From a bacterium (GTDB lineage Bacteria > Zhuqueibacterota > Zhuqueibacteria > Residuimicrobiales > Krinioviventaceae), in the NCBI GenBank assembly GCA_029561455.1, contig JAKQIY010000061.1, positions 183,076 to 247,075 of the forward strand: DNA of 64,000 bases, read 5' to 3'. Positions 16,034-25,664 of this stretch are shown here, piece after piece (position 1 is the first letter of the stretch; the number at the start of each line of letters is the position of its first letter). The notes under the pieces are model-generated. The model was not told the DNA's origin and searched no databases. It saw only the letters and a program-made list of their open reading frames with translations. The position numbers were made by a program, and so were the translations under genes.

Positions 16034-18598
16034 TTACCTCACCAGCAGCATCTTTTTCACCAGGTCACCCGACCCGGTTTGCAGCCGGTAGAAATACACG
16101 CCGCTCGGCGAGTTGACGGCGTTCCACTCCGCCGTATGTGTGCCGGCAGTTTGCACGCCGCTAAACAGTACCTGTATTTGCCGGCCCAGCACATCGTATA
16201 CCGACAAGGTGATATGCTCATCCTTTGGCAAAGAATAATTGATACTGGTAGCCGGGTTGAAGGGATTGGGGACGTTTTGCGCCAACTCGTATCCCCCCGG
16301 AACAGCGCCGCCTCCGTTATTGATCCCTGTATAAATGTCCCCCGGCAGCGTCCGACCCTCAGGCAGCTTGATGCCGTTCCGGTCCGCTAAAAACGAATTC
16401 ACCCAATCCGGCCGTTCCGGTACTGTATTGCTTTGCACCAGCTCGGTCCATTCTTCATCAGTTTTACGTTCAAAATCATCGGTTATCATTTCATAATAGC
16501 TCATCACCGGGCCGATAAACGCCATGGGCTGGTAATTCTTGCCCGGGCAGTTGGCGATGAATACTCCCAAATTCACCTTGCCAACCGCCACGTGCAAGAC
16601 CCGTCCAACCATATTGCCCATTTCATCAGTCGGTTGGGTATGGACATCGGCGATCACGTAATTGCCTTCGGCGGCGTCTTCGGGGATGTAATACATGTCC
16701 GCATACCAGCCGGAAAACGGCGGCATACCGCTCATACCGTCGACAAACAACATCTTTTTCAGGTACTCCGCCTCTTGTGCATTAAACGGTTCTTTATTCA
16801 ACTCTTTTTGCGCCAGCGCTTCCAGTTTTTCCACAACGCCCTTTAAGCGGGGAAAGTATTGCTGGATACTGTACATATAATAATTGGTGGCGTCATAACC
16901 GGCAAAAAACTGCGATGCTTTATCCGCAAAAACAGCAATCTGGTGATAAAAAGAAGGATAAGGCTCGATATAACTGTAGGGATAGGAACAACCCGTGCCG
17001 CCGGTGTAGGACTGCTTGGCGTACAGCAAATTATCATGCCGTAACTGCGCCCATGACGACAACTGCGTATTCAGCTTTAACTGCTGCCAGGCAGTGGTCT
17101 GCATGAACAACGGCGCGTTTTGCAGATTTTCGGCGGGATTCAATTGCCGCAGGGAATTGAGCCAGACATTGTACAGGGATTGCTGCCAAAAACTGTCATC
17201 ATACGAATCGATCAGGTAACGCAGCGCCGCCAGGTTGGTTCCGTATTTAAAATTGCCGAGTTCATCGTGCAGCAGCGGCAGGGCGTTATCGTTGCCCAGG
17301 GCAAACATGGCGTCCAGCGGGTCCGGCATGGGCCGCCAGATCTTGCGGCCATCGTACACAATCCGGTCATACACCAGGTTGGAAAATACATAAGAATCGA
17401 TGATAAAGCGCTGGCCCATCAAGCGGTACGAAACCGGCAAAGCGCCGGGTTTCGGGTCGTAAGGATCCATCATCAGCACGTCGGACAAGATTTTCTGTCC
17501 GTATTGTTCATTGCTTTTCAGCAGCGTCTGGAACCCGGCCCAGGCAGCGCTGTCGGCAACCGACGCGGTGGTAATACTATTTTCGCTGATAACCGCTGAC
17601 AACTCATCCGGCGTCAGGTTATCGCTTTCGCCCACCATAAAAGTGATGATCCGGTCGTTCTCCTGCATCAATGCGCCGACCCCGGCCATCGTTACCAGTT
17701 CATTCAGCAGCAATCCGCCCTGATCCATACGTTGTATTTCCCACCACTTCCAGGGATCTTCAAAGGGGTTTTCCGGCGGCGGGGTGAGCAAGAAATCCAT
17801 GCGCCCAAGCCACATCATGGTCTTGAAATAGGCGCCCAGGGTGCGCAGTTGTCCTTGATCATCCCAGAACTCTTTGGTATAATGGCCGCGCACCGTGAAC
17901 TGGCTGAAATCCAGATGACGGCTGCGCGCGGAAAACAGCGGTAAATCGATATACTGTTCCGCCGCAAGCGCCGCGCGAATGTCGGCAATATTATTCGGGT
18001 AAGGGGACTGACAGGGCAGCTCCTGCTCCTCCGCCAGCGACCGCGCCAGGGTGATATAGAGGTCCACATCACTCAAGGCTGCCTGTAAGCCGGCATCGCT
18101 GCTGTACTTGGCCAACAGTGCCGGGTAAGCAGTGTATAATTTTTCCAGAATTTCCAAAAGATTCGGTTCCAATATCGAAATTTCAACATCCATCAGAATG
18201 CGGTCGTAAGACATGTGCAGCGCGTGCAATACCGCATCGGTCGTTACCAATACCGGCAGGTCGTTGATATAAATGTTATGCAGGGCAAAGCCAAAATTCT
18301 CATAATTTAACCGCTCGCTGACCACCAGGCCGTTTTTGTTGAGCAGGGCCTGCTCACCGGCGGTGAGGTTGTATTTCAACAATACCGAATCCAGATAGGT
18401 AATTTTTGTCCCGGCGGCCGCCCCGGTAACATCGGAATAATACTTGTTTTGCAGGGGATAAATTGCCGAAACGCCTTCCGGCTCCAGATCCTGGTTGGTT
18501 TGTAAAAAATCCCGGTAAGCGTCGATGCTGAAATTGGTTTGCGCCATAATGGGACTCAAACAGACAAGGAGCATGAATAACAGTAACACATTTTTCAT
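16034..18598 (-). CDS. DUF3160 protein with C-terminal Por/T9SS-like sorting domain
   Basis: Large secreted protein (about 854 residues). A signal peptide is followed by a long DUF3160 region (opening PEGVSAIYPLQNKYYSDV, then YINDLPVLVTTDAVLHALHM, and a late YYIPEDAAEGNYVIADVHTQ). From about residue 775 there is a Fn3/FlgD-like sorting domain: NVPNPFNPATSINYSLP, LSVYDVLGRQI, GVYFYRLQTG and a KKMLLVR end. Such tails direct export through a type IX-like system in Bacteroidota and related phyla. The ATG at 18,598 is preferred over a GTG two codons upstream because it follows AAGGTG. Biochemical role is unknown. Confidence 0.88.
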   Translation of the reverse strand: MKNVLLLFMLLVCLSPIMAQTNFSIDAYRDFLQTNQDLEPEGVSAIYPLQNKYYSDVTGAAAGTKITYLDSVLLKYNLTAGEQALLNKNGLVVSERLNYENFGFALHNIYINDLPVLVTTDAVLHALHMSYDRILMDVEISILEPNLLEILEKLYTAYPALLAKYSSDAGLQAALSDVDLYITLARSLAEEQELPCQSPYPNNIADIRAALAAEQYIDLPLFSARSRHLDFSQFTVRGHYTKEFWDDQGQLRTLGAYFKTMMWLGRMDFLLTPPPENPFEDPWKWWEIQRMDQGGLLLNELVTMAGVGALMQENDRIITFMVGESDNLTPDELSAVISENSITTASVADSAAWAGFQTLLKSNEQYGQKILSDVLMMDPYDPKPGALPVSYRLMGQRFIIDSYVFSNLVYDRIVYDGRKIWRPMPDPLDAMFALGNDNALPLLHDELGNFKYGTNLAALRYLIDSYDDSFWQQSLYNVWLNSLRQLNPAENLQNAPLFMQTTAWQQLKLNTQLSSWAQLRHDNLLYAKQSYTGGTGCSYPYSYIEPYPSFYHQIAVFADKASQFFAGYDATNYYMYSIQQYFPRLKGVVEKLEALAQKELNKEPFNAQEAEYLKKMLFVDGMSGMPPFSGWYADMYYIPEDAAEGNYVIADVHTQPTDEMGNMVGRVLHVAVGKVNLGVFIANCPGKNYQPMAFIGPVMSYYEMITDDFERKTDEEWTELVQSNTVPERPDWVNSFLADRNGIKLPEGRTLPGDIYTGINNGGGAVPGGYELAQNVPNPFNPATSINYSLPKDEHITLSVYDVLGRQIQVLFSGVQTAGTHTAEWNAVNSPSGVYFYRLQTGSGDLVKKMLLVR

Positions 18599-18644
18599 AG
18601 CCACACCTTTTGTTGATTGTTAATATATTACAGGCAGTTACCAG

Positions 18645-18718
18645 CTACCTGACCAGTAACATCTTTTTCACCAAATCCACCGAACCGGTTTGCAGCCGGT
18701 AGAAATACACGCCGCATG
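18645..18718 (-). pseudogene. Orphan fragment of a sorting-domain C-terminus
   Basis: On the minus strand this reads CGVYFYRLQTGSVDLVKKML followed by LVR and a TAG stop, almost the same as the last 22 residues of the DUF3160 protein just downstream. There is no body: upstream sequence is AT-rich and non-coding. It is the 3' tip of a lost paralogue or of a partial duplication. Confidence 0.8.
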
Positions 18719-18935
18719 TAGTATTACTAGAACGATTCAACCTCATAGAGACATGGAAACATAATAATGCATAACAACCATTGACTTACAAAATCTTTGC
18801 CAAAATTTTACTGTAATTATAATCTATTATTTTTTATATAATTACAACAACTAACCCGGAGGAGGCGGCGGCAGGCAGGGTACGCAAATTTTTCGTACCT
18901 GGTATTTTTTTTCGCAGTTACAAAAGCATGCTTGC

Positions 18936-20162
18936 TTATTTTTCCCGTTGTATTTCTTTAGTAATTTTTGTCAGCAGCGCGGGAAAATCCTCCTGTAACA
19001 AGGTCCCATATTCAAACATCTGCGGTTTTGCCGCTTCGGGCGATTTTCCCGTTTCACTATAATTCACCAACTGGTTAGCCAAATGAACAGCCTGCATCAC
19101 ATCCGGATAAAGAGTTTTTTCTTTATCTGGTGCATGATGAAAAAGCGCTACTTCAATACTGACTTCGGGTAAATTCCACAAATCCAGCAAATAGGCGCCA
19201 ATCTCCACATGGGTACTCTCTGCCTGGCCGATGGATACTTCGTGGTCATAAAAAGAGAGTTCCGGGTTTTCCTTGCATAGCAGGATAATGGCGTCGAAAG
19301 CTTCAGGGAAATATTGCAATAAAATTATTTTACTAATATCATGGGTTATACCAACGGACTTGCAATTATTATCAATCGGATGATCATGAATTTTTTTGTA
19401 AATGATTTGAATATATTTATTAACCAGGGAAGAATGGCGGAGGATATTTTGAAAATGCTGCATTTGTCGTTCGGAAAGCGGGTGAAGATTGGCCAGCGAT
19501 ACGGCCAGAACTATATCACGTACGGAATTAACGCCCAGGTACATAATGGCATGTTCAAGCGAAGCTGTGCCCTGGCTGCCATAAAATGCAGAATTCATAA
19601 CATGCAGAACCGCCGTGGCGACAGAGACATCTTTACTGATGATATCGGCTAACTGCTGATAAGTGGCGTTCATTTCCGAGGCTCGCATAAAGTCCTGATA
19701 CAACAGCGGCCGGTGCGGTAATTTTTCAATACTGTTCATCAATGAAAGTAACTTTTTACTTTTCAGGGTCTTGCGAATTTTCAGCATCCGGGACAAGCCT
19801 GTTTTTAATTCCCGGGCATTGGCGTCTTTGGGTTTAACAAAATAAGAAACCGCCAGGCCCTCTGTCAATGCTTTAACCACTCCGGGCGGTTCGGCAAAAC
19901 CTCCACAAATTACCCTGATAACCTCGGGAAACTGGCGCTTGACTTTATCCATAAAGTCCCAATGATCGGTTTTGACCAGTTGATAATCATACAAAATTAA
20001 ATCGGCCTTGTCCTGTTCAAGCAAGCTGATTGCTCCGGGTATATTTGTAGCGCTGAATGAAAAAGTGGCATCCCGAAAGGCATTTTGCAGCATTTTGATC
20101 AAGTCCTGGTCTTCTGCAACCAGAATGACAGCTCCAAAATCATTTTTTGTCTCAGATTGCAT
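18936..20162 (-). CDS. Response regulator receiver-HDOD protein
   Basis: Signalling protein of about 408 residues. The N-terminal receiver domain shows the acidic pair in ILVAEDQ, the phospho-acceptor in LILYDYQL and the lysine in YFVKPKD. The HDOD domain (about residues 140-340) shows LPHRPLLYQDFMRASE, VATAVLHVMNSAFYG and ITHDISKIILLQYFPEAF. HDOD proteins act in two-component and c-di-GMP related circuits without known catalysis. The ATG at 20,162 is preferred; a TTG four codons earlier is possible. No histidine kinase lies beside it, so its partner is encoded elsewhere. Confidence 0.88.
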   Translation of the reverse strand: MQSETKNDFGAVILVAEDQDLIKMLQNAFRDATFSFSATNIPGAISLLEQDKADLILYDYQLVKTDHWDFMDKVKRQFPEVIRVICGGFAEPPGVVKALTEGLAVSYFVKPKDANARELKTGLSRMLKIRKTLKSKKLLSLMNSIEKLPHRPLLYQDFMRASEMNATYQQLADIISKDVSVATAVLHVMNSAFYGSQGTASLEHAIMYLGVNSVRDIVLAVSLANLHPLSERQMQHFQNILRHSSLVNKYIQIIYKKIHDHPIDNNCKSVGITHDISKIILLQYFPEAFDAIILLCKENPELSFYDHEVSIGQAESTHVEIGAYLLDLWNLPEVSIEVALFHHAPDKEKTLYPDVMQAVHLANQLVNYSETGKSPEAAKPQMFEYGTLLQEDFPALLTKITKEIQREK

Positions 20163-20305
20163 ATTATTTCCCAATTTATTATATTAATTTATCCGGTATG
20201 TGTGTGTAATTTAATTTTTCCTGTAATTAAAAGCAATTTTTATCTTGCTTTCATCAATAAAATTCATTAAGGTATTGCGCATTTTTAAAAGGAGAAGGAG
20301 AGCTT

Positions 20306-21418
20306 ATGTACAAATCACATGTTATGTTATCGCTTTTAATTGTTATGCTTGCTGCCGGCTGCCTGCTTTTTTACACGTCCGGTTGTACCAGTAAAAACAA
20401 TAGTAAACCCTTTACTATTCACAAGGGCACCAATATTTCTCACTGGCTGTCGCAAAGCGAACGCCGCGGTGAAGAGCGTCGCGCCTTTTTTGGTGAAGCG
20501 GATGTCAAATTTATAGCCGATCAGGGTTTCGATCACCTGCGTATTCCCATTGATGAAGAACAGATGTGGGATGAACAAGGGAATAAAGAAGCCGAAGCTT
20601 TTGCCCTGCTGGACAGCGCCCTGAACTGGTGTGAAAAGCATGGCTTGAAAGCAATTGTAGATCTGCATATTTTACGCTCGCATCATTTCAATTACGGTGA
20701 TAAGCCCTTGTGGACCGACCCGGCGGCCCAGGAACACTTTCTGGATTTTTGGCGTGACCTTTCCGCCCATTTGCAGAACCGGCCGACAGATATGGTTGCT
20801 TATGAACCCATGAACGAACCGGTCGCCGACGACCCGGAACAATGGAATGTGTTGCTGGAAAAAGCGATCAAGGTCATTCGTGAAAAAGAGCCCACCCGTA
20901 CACTGGTTATCGGCTCCAACCGCTGGCAATCGGTGGATACTTTTGATCAATTGCGTATCCCGGAAAACGACCGCAATATATTGCTCAGTTTTCACTCTTA
21001 TACACCGCTTATCTTTACCCATTACAAAGCCAGTTGGACCAAAGTCGGCGAATATACCGGGCCGATACAATATCCGGGTGTTATTATTAAAGAAGAAGAC
21101 CTGAAAGGTTTGCCGGAAGATCTGGTAAAAGAGATCGGTTATTATAATGGCGAATACAACCGCGATGTGCTGGTGAAATTGCTGGAAAAACCCCTGGCGG
21201 TTGCCGCAAAATACAACCTGCCGCTGTACTGCGGTGAATGGGGCTGTCTGCCGACAGTACCTGAAGCCGGACGTATGCAATGGTACGCCGATATGCGCGC
21301 CATTCTGGAACAAAACAACATTGCCTGGGCTACCTGGGATTATAAAGGCAATTTTGGCATTATAAGCATGGACGGCCAGGAAGTATATCAGAATTTAGTT
21401 GATGTATTGCTGAAATAA
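20306..21418 (+). CDS. Glycoside hydrolase family 5 (cellulase/mannanase-like) lipoprotein
   Basis: Secreted glycosidase of 370 residues. The N-terminus has a hydrophobic stretch with cysteines in LAAGC and YTSGC contexts, either of which could be a lipobox. The GH5 barrel shows HKGTNISHWLSQSE, HLRIPIDEEQMW, IVDLHI, the acid/base glutamate in YEPMNEP near residue 170 and the nucleophile in CGEWG near 310. GH5 enzymes cut beta-1,4 or beta-1,3 glucans and mannans with retention. An AAAAGGAGAAGGAG site precedes the ATG, and a terminator follows. Confidence 0.9.
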   Translation: MYKSHVMLSLLIVMLAAGCLLFYTSGCTSKNNSKPFTIHKGTNISHWLSQSERRGEERRAFFGEADVKFIADQGFDHLRIPIDEEQMWDEQGNKEAEAFALLDSALNWCEKHGLKAIVDLHILRSHHFNYGDKPLWTDPAAQEHFLDFWRDLSAHLQNRPTDMVAYEPMNEPVADDPEQWNVLLEKAIKVIREKEPTRTLVIGSNRWQSVDTFDQLRIPENDRNILLSFHSYTPLIFTHYKASWTKVGEYTGPIQYPGVIIKEEDLKGLPEDLVKEIGYYNGEYNRDVLVKLLEKPLAVAAKYNLPLYCGEWGCLPTVPEAGRMQWYADMRAILEQNNIAWATWDYKGNFGIISMDGQEVYQNLVDVLLK

Positions 21419-21430
21419 GTTTTCATATTA

Positions 21431-21457
21431 TGCCCGGTTTGTTAACCGGGCATTTAA
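21431..21457 (+). terminator. Intrinsic terminator of the GH5 gene
   Basis: TGCCCGGTT / AACCGGGCA stem with a four-base loop, 12 bp after the stop. The 3' T-run is weak and interrupted. The rest of the gap to 21,721 is AT-rich without a gene. Confidence 0.6.
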
Positions 21458-21681
21458 AACTTTTTCTATTTTATAACCTTTAAGTCTTTCACTTGACTTT
21501 TTCATATCAATTTTATACCTTTAAATTGAATATAAACCTGAACAGTAATATTACTAATTGTGGGTAGTAAAGATTTCAGTGTCAATTTCCTAAACACTAA
21601 CTTTCAATTTTTATTTGAAAATTTTAATTTAGTATATATTTGGATTATTTTATCAATTTATATAAATAAAGGTTTATGATT

Positions 21682-21708
21682 AAAGTTTTTCAGAAAAACC
21701 AAAACTTT
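21682..21708 (+). promoter_or_regulatory. Overlapping inverted repeats in the leader of the restriction-modification pair
   Basis: AAAGTTTT (21,682-21,689) faces AAAACTTT (21,701-21,708), and inside it GTTTTT faces AAAAAC around CAG. The repeat ends about 13 bp before the methyltransferase ATG. It could be an operator or a translational hairpin; AT-richness makes a chance repeat possible. Confidence 0.3.
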
Positions 21709-21721
21709 TAAGGAAAAATAA

Positions 21722-22690
21722 ATGCATGACAATGAGATGTTTAATATAAATATTAATAATAATTCTTCTCTATTAAAACCCTACTATAAAACAGAGTATG
21801 GTAAAGCATATCTTGGTGACACACTTGATATTATAAAATATTTTCCAGATGATTCTATTAATTTAATCCTTACTTCACCACCTTTTGCTTTAACAAGTAA
21901 AAAAGAATATGGAAATAAAAATGAAGAAGATTATATCGATTGGTTTTTACAATTTTCAAAAGAATTTAAACGAGTACTTACAACGGATGGCTCTTTTGTT
22001 GTTGATTTAGGGGGAGCTTATTTACCTGGTTATCCGGTTAGAAGCATTTACCAATATGAACTTCTTTGTCGAATGGTAAAAGAACAAAAGTATTTTCTTG
22101 CTCAAGAATTTTTTCATTACAATCCAGCACGTCTTCCGGCGCCTGCTGAATGGGTAAATGTTCGCCGGATAAGAGTGAAAGATTCTGTAAATCTTGTTTG
22201 GTGGCTATCAAAAACTGAATACCCTAAAGCTGATAATAAAAACATTTTACGTCCATATACTGAAGCAATGAAGTCTTTATTAAAAAAAGGTTATATTGCT
22301 AAAAAAAGACCGAGCGGACATGATATTACTGAAAAATTTAGTAAAGATCATGGAGGGGCGATACCACCAAATGTTTTAGAACTTGGAAATAATGATTCAA
22401 ATAGTAATTATATGATTAAAAGTTTAGAAAATGGTTTAAAACCTCATCCTGCTCGATTTCCGAAACGCTTTGCAGAATTTTTTATAAAATTTTTAACAAC
22501 TGAAGGAGATATTGTGTTTGATCCATTTGCCGGGTCTAATACAACCGGTTATATAGCTGAACAATTAGAACGGAAGTGGTTGTCATGTGAAATTAATGAA
22601 ACTTATGTTAAAAATAGTATGCTAAGATTTGAAGAAGAACCTAACCTTTTTTCATTTTCTAAAGTAGAATTAAATGGCCAAAATATATAA
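21722..22690 (+). CDS. Type II DNA methyltransferase, beta class (likely N4-cytosine)
   Basis: Modification enzyme of a restriction-modification pair, 322 residues. The catalytic motif IV TSPPFAL is near residue 50 and the AdoMet-binding motif I FDPFAGSNTTG is near residue 266, so motif order is IV before I (beta class). SPPF with this order is like M.PvuII and suggests N4-cytosine methylation; an N6-adenine product is possible. The coding strand is very AT-rich compared with flanking genes, a sign of transfer. Its stop overlaps the endonuclease start by 17 bp. No controller (C) protein gene is seen. Confidence 0.9.
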   Translation: MHDNEMFNININNNSSLLKPYYKTEYGKAYLGDTLDIIKYFPDDSINLILTSPPFALTSKKEYGNKNEEDYIDWFLQFSKEFKRVLTTDGSFVVDLGGAYLPGYPVRSIYQYELLCRMVKEQKYFLAQEFFHYNPARLPAPAEWVNVRRIRVKDSVNLVWWLSKTEYPKADNKNILRPYTEAMKSLLKKGYIAKKRPSGHDITEKFSKDHGGAIPPNVLELGNNDSNSNYMIKSLENGLKPHPARFPKRFAEFFIKFLTTEGDIVFDPFAGSNTTGYIAEQLERKWLSCEINETYVKNSMLRFEEEPNLFSFSKVELNGQNI

Positions 22691-23663
22691 AAAAAAAGAC
22701 CTCCTCTTTTTTGTTTCACAAGCAATTAATGATTGTGGTTGGAATATTATTTATTTAAATGATGAACACCCTTTTAAAGTAAAAATCTTTAACCAAAATA
22801 ATAATTTTTTGGTAAAAATCATAATTTATAATATTACTCATGGAGGAGGCTATAAAAGGGCTGCAAATGAATATCGTATTCAATTTAAAGAACCTTCTAT
22901 TGAATACGAAACAGGTTTTTTAACATTAATACTTGGTTATTATGATATTTTACAAGTGTTTGCAGGTTTTGATATTTCAAAACATCTTGGTACACCGGGC
23001 TATTCTTCTTCCTTTCAAATTAAAGAAGAAACTTTAGAAAAAGCATCAATAAATGGTTTTTCCGCCTGTGATAAAGGCAATAATGAGATTGCCGTTGCAT
23101 TTAGACCTGATTTTTTTGTAGAATATGTTAGCAATTTAGAAGTACTTCATACTTTTGGTGAATCCAGAACAGATTTATCCATATTTCAAAATGTCTTAGA
23201 AAATGAAATTGTTCCAAATGACGAATTGTTGCAACAGATTAGTACACCACGGCAAAAAACCCTTCAAACCATAAGTAAAGCACAAAGAGATAATAGCTTC
23301 AGATCTCGTGTATTGAGAGCTTATAATTATAAATGTGCCTTTAGTGGTATTCAATTGAAACTTGTCGATGCTGCACATATAGTTCCTGTTAATTATGAAG
23401 GTTCTACTGATGAAACTTCAAATGGGATTGCGCTATCACCAAATTATCATAAAGCATATGATAAAGGTTTAATCACATTTAATGAAAGTTATCAAATTCT
23501 ATTTAATGATAATGAAATTCAAAAGCTTAAAAACATGAATTTAACAGGTGGTCTCAAACTTTTTTTAAAGAACACTCGCCCAATTATTGATGTTCCTCCA
23601 GCTTTATCAGATAGACCTAATGTGGCTTATATTAAAACTGCTAATAGATTAAGAGGCTGGTGA
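22674..23663 (+). CDS. HNH-type restriction endonuclease
   Basis: Probable cutting partner of the methyltransferase, 329 residues. The C-terminal HNH (HNH_2-like) domain shows CAFSG near residue 221, DAAHIVPVNYEGS near 232 and a closing NGIALSPNYHKAYDKGLI. The N-terminal ~200 residues resemble no family I can name and should provide DNA recognition. It overlaps the methyltransferase gene by 17 bp, so the two are co-translated, and shares its high AT content. The recognition site cannot be read from the sequence. Confidence 0.85.
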   Translation: MAKIYKKKDLLFFVSQAINDCGWNIIYLNDEHPFKVKIFNQNNNFLVKIIIYNITHGGGYKRAANEYRIQFKEPSIEYETGFLTLILGYYDILQVFAGFDISKHLGTPGYSSSFQIKEETLEKASINGFSACDKGNNEIAVAFRPDFFVEYVSNLEVLHTFGESRTDLSIFQNVLENEIVPNDELLQQISTPRQKTLQTISKAQRDNSFRSRVLRAYNYKCAFSGIQLKLVDAAHIVPVNYEGSTDETSNGIALSPNYHKAYDKGLITFNESYQILFNDNEIQKLKNMNLTGGLKLFLKNTRPIIDVPPALSDRPNVAYIKTANRLRGW

Positions 23664-23730
23664 TAAGTAAAGTTTCGTCATTATTACATTATTATATTTA
23701 AATATTTTTAATATATAATCTTTAGTACTA

Positions 23731-25203
23731 TCAAGAACTTCGGAACGTCTCCCTTATATCGATGCTAAATTCATTCTGCCGCAGGGGTATATAATCACCG
23801 CTGGCGGTATGGAAGCGGTATTCGTTTTCCCAGGTTTTACATTTATCAATACATTGACCAATGGCATCGGCAATATAATTCACTTCTTCATCCGTCATGG
23901 TTGGATGCAGGGACACCCTGACCCAGCCGGGTTTTTTGCTCAAATCACCCCGGTCGATCAGGTCGGTGATCTTTTTGGATTCCTGCAGGTCGATATGGAA
24001 GAGGATATGCCCGTATGTACCGGCGCAGGCGCAGCCGCCGCGGGTCTGGATACCAAATTTATCATTCAGCAGCCGGACAAACAGGTTGTGATGAATCCCC
24101 GTTGCAAAAAAAGAAACATACCCCAACCTATTTTTCTGCTGCCGCTCAAACAATTCCAAAGATGGTATCTGTTCCAGTTTTTCCATTAGGGCTGTTTTTA
24201 AATACTCTTCACGGGTATGAATATTATCAACACCCATCTCTTCTTTTAAAAGAACCGCCAGCGCCGCCTTGATCGCCTGTAAAAATCCCGGGGTGCCGCC
24301 ATCCTCGCGGATTTCAATATCATTGTAAAAACGATGTTCCCCCCAGGGATTGGTCCAGTAGACCGTACCGCCGCCGGGTTGATCGGGCACGCGGTTATTA
24401 TACAGGCCTTTATTAAAAATTATCACACCGGAAGAACCCGGCCCGCCCAAAAATTTATGCGGTGAAAAAAAGATTGCATCCAGTTGCTGTTTGGGATTCG
24501 ACGGGTGCATATCCATAGGCAGGTATGGCGCCGATGCGGAATAATCCACAAAACAATAGCCGCCAAATTCATGGACAATTTCCGCCATTTCGTGGTAAGG
24601 TGTTATTATTCCTGTTACATTTGAACAAGCGGTAAAACTGCCGATGATGAGCGGACGGTGGTGATTTTGTTGTAATATCTCCTGTAAATGATCCAGGTCC
24701 GGCAGGCCTTGGTCATTGCGCCGGATGATTTCAACATCACACAGGCATTCCTCCCAGGTGGTCTGGTTGGAATGGTGTTCCATGTGCGTAATAATCACCA
24801 GGGGGCGGTGTTTTTCTTGCTGTAACAGGATGTCTTTATACTTATCCGGCGCCCGCAAGCCGAGAATGCGCTGAATTTTATTTATGACCGAAGTCATGCC
24901 GAACCCGGTGAATAACAGCACATCATCCGGGCCGGCATGGACATGGCTTTTGATAATATCATGTGCCTGATGATAAGCCGCCGTCATAATCGTGCCGGTA
25001 AGAGTTGTTTCCGTATGGGTATTGGCAACATAAGGGCCTAAAAAAGTAGAGACGTACTCTTCTATCGGCCGGTACAACCTGCCGCTGGCGGCCCAGTCGG
25101 CATATAAAATCTGCCTGGCCCCGCCGGGGAAAGGATGGATGAACTGGTTACCGGTAATATGATGCCGATAGCCTGAAAAATAATGTTCAAGCGGACCTGG
25201 CAT
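23731..25203 (-). CDS. PLP-dependent class V aminotransferase (cysteine-desulfurase-like)
   Basis: Fold-type I PLP enzyme of 490 residues. Visible are the N-terminal YADWAASGRLYRPIE segment, THMEHHSNQTTWEE near residue 140, the PLP lysine in FFSPHKFLGGPGSSG near 245 and RGGCACAGTYGH near 390. The last motif resembles the active-site cysteine loop of cysteine desulfurases, but the protein is about 80 residues longer than IscS/SufS and no iron-sulfur assembly genes are near, so the substrate is open. A CCAGGAGAAG site precedes the ATG. Confidence 0.85.
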   Translation of the reverse strand: MPGPLEHYFSGYRHHITGNQFIHPFPGGARQILYADWAASGRLYRPIEEYVSTFLGPYVANTHTETTLTGTIMTAAYHQAHDIIKSHVHAGPDDVLLFTGFGMTSVINKIQRILGLRAPDKYKDILLQQEKHRPLVIITHMEHHSNQTTWEECLCDVEIIRRNDQGLPDLDHLQEILQQNHHRPLIIGSFTACSNVTGIITPYHEMAEIVHEFGGYCFVDYSASAPYLPMDMHPSNPKQQLDAIFFSPHKFLGGPGSSGVIIFNKGLYNNRVPDQPGGGTVYWTNPWGEHRFYNDIEIREDGGTPGFLQAIKAALAVLLKEEMGVDNIHTREEYLKTALMEKLEQIPSLELFERQQKNRLGYVSFFATGIHHNLFVRLLNDKFGIQTRGGCACAGTYGHILFHIDLQESKKITDLIDRGDLSKKPGWVRVSLHPTMTDEEVNYIADAIGQCIDKCKTWENEYRFHTASGDYIPLRQNEFSIDIRETFRSS

Positions 25204-25450
25204 AGCTTCTCCTGGACTATTCTGCCTGCACTGTCTGGTATAATATATACTTTAACAGGCAAAGGAGCAAGTTTTTTCAGCTAAAAAACAATACCAGGTC
25301 AAGTTATATAAACTCAATTTTATTCTTTTGCAAATCAGATCAAGCTGTTACAACATAATTATTTGGAATATACTTTCCCTATCAACCGTTTTTAAATAAA
25401 ATGCGCTATTGGGTTTTCAGAGGGTAATTTTACCGATGCGCCATTGTTGA

Positions 25451-25618
25451 TCAAATAAAAAACGCCGAGACTTTTTCCCTCTCTGTAACCCCGGCGTTGT
25501 CTAACATTTTGACCAAAATCCCGGTTTCTCCTGGGTTAAACTGAGATTTTGCTGTGTAATGCGTGCTCTTGCTGAAAATTTTTCCTTGTATATTCGCATT
25601 ATAGTTTTTAAGTTGCAT
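25451..25618 (-). CDS. Possible small protein (55 aa)
   Basis: A minus-strand frame starting at ATG 25,618 and ending at 25,451 would give a 55-residue peptide with a protein-like tail (FNPGETGILVKMLDNAGVTE). No good ribosome-binding site is seen. The 3' end contains an AACGCCG / CGGCGTT inverted repeat followed by T-rich bases, which could equally be an intrinsic terminator of a short non-coding transcript. The remaining intergenic sequence (25,204-25,450) shows nothing clear. Confidence 0.22.
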   Translation of the reverse strand: MQLKNYNANIQGKIFSKSTHYTAKSQFNPGETGILVKMLDNAGVTEREKVSAFFI

Positions 25619-25664
25619 ATTAAAGCAAGAAGGGTAACCAGTCTTGAATAATTTGGGATGATTG

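Noticed and set aside
16433..17599. Long plus-strand frames inside the DUF3160 gene
   Set aside because: The minus-strand protein is intact with signal peptide and sorting domain; the plus frames are fragmentary.
20672..21313. 213-codon open frame antisense to the GH5 gene
   Set aside because: The plus strand encodes clear GH5 motifs over the same bases; the minus frame is a shadow rich in F/V/I.
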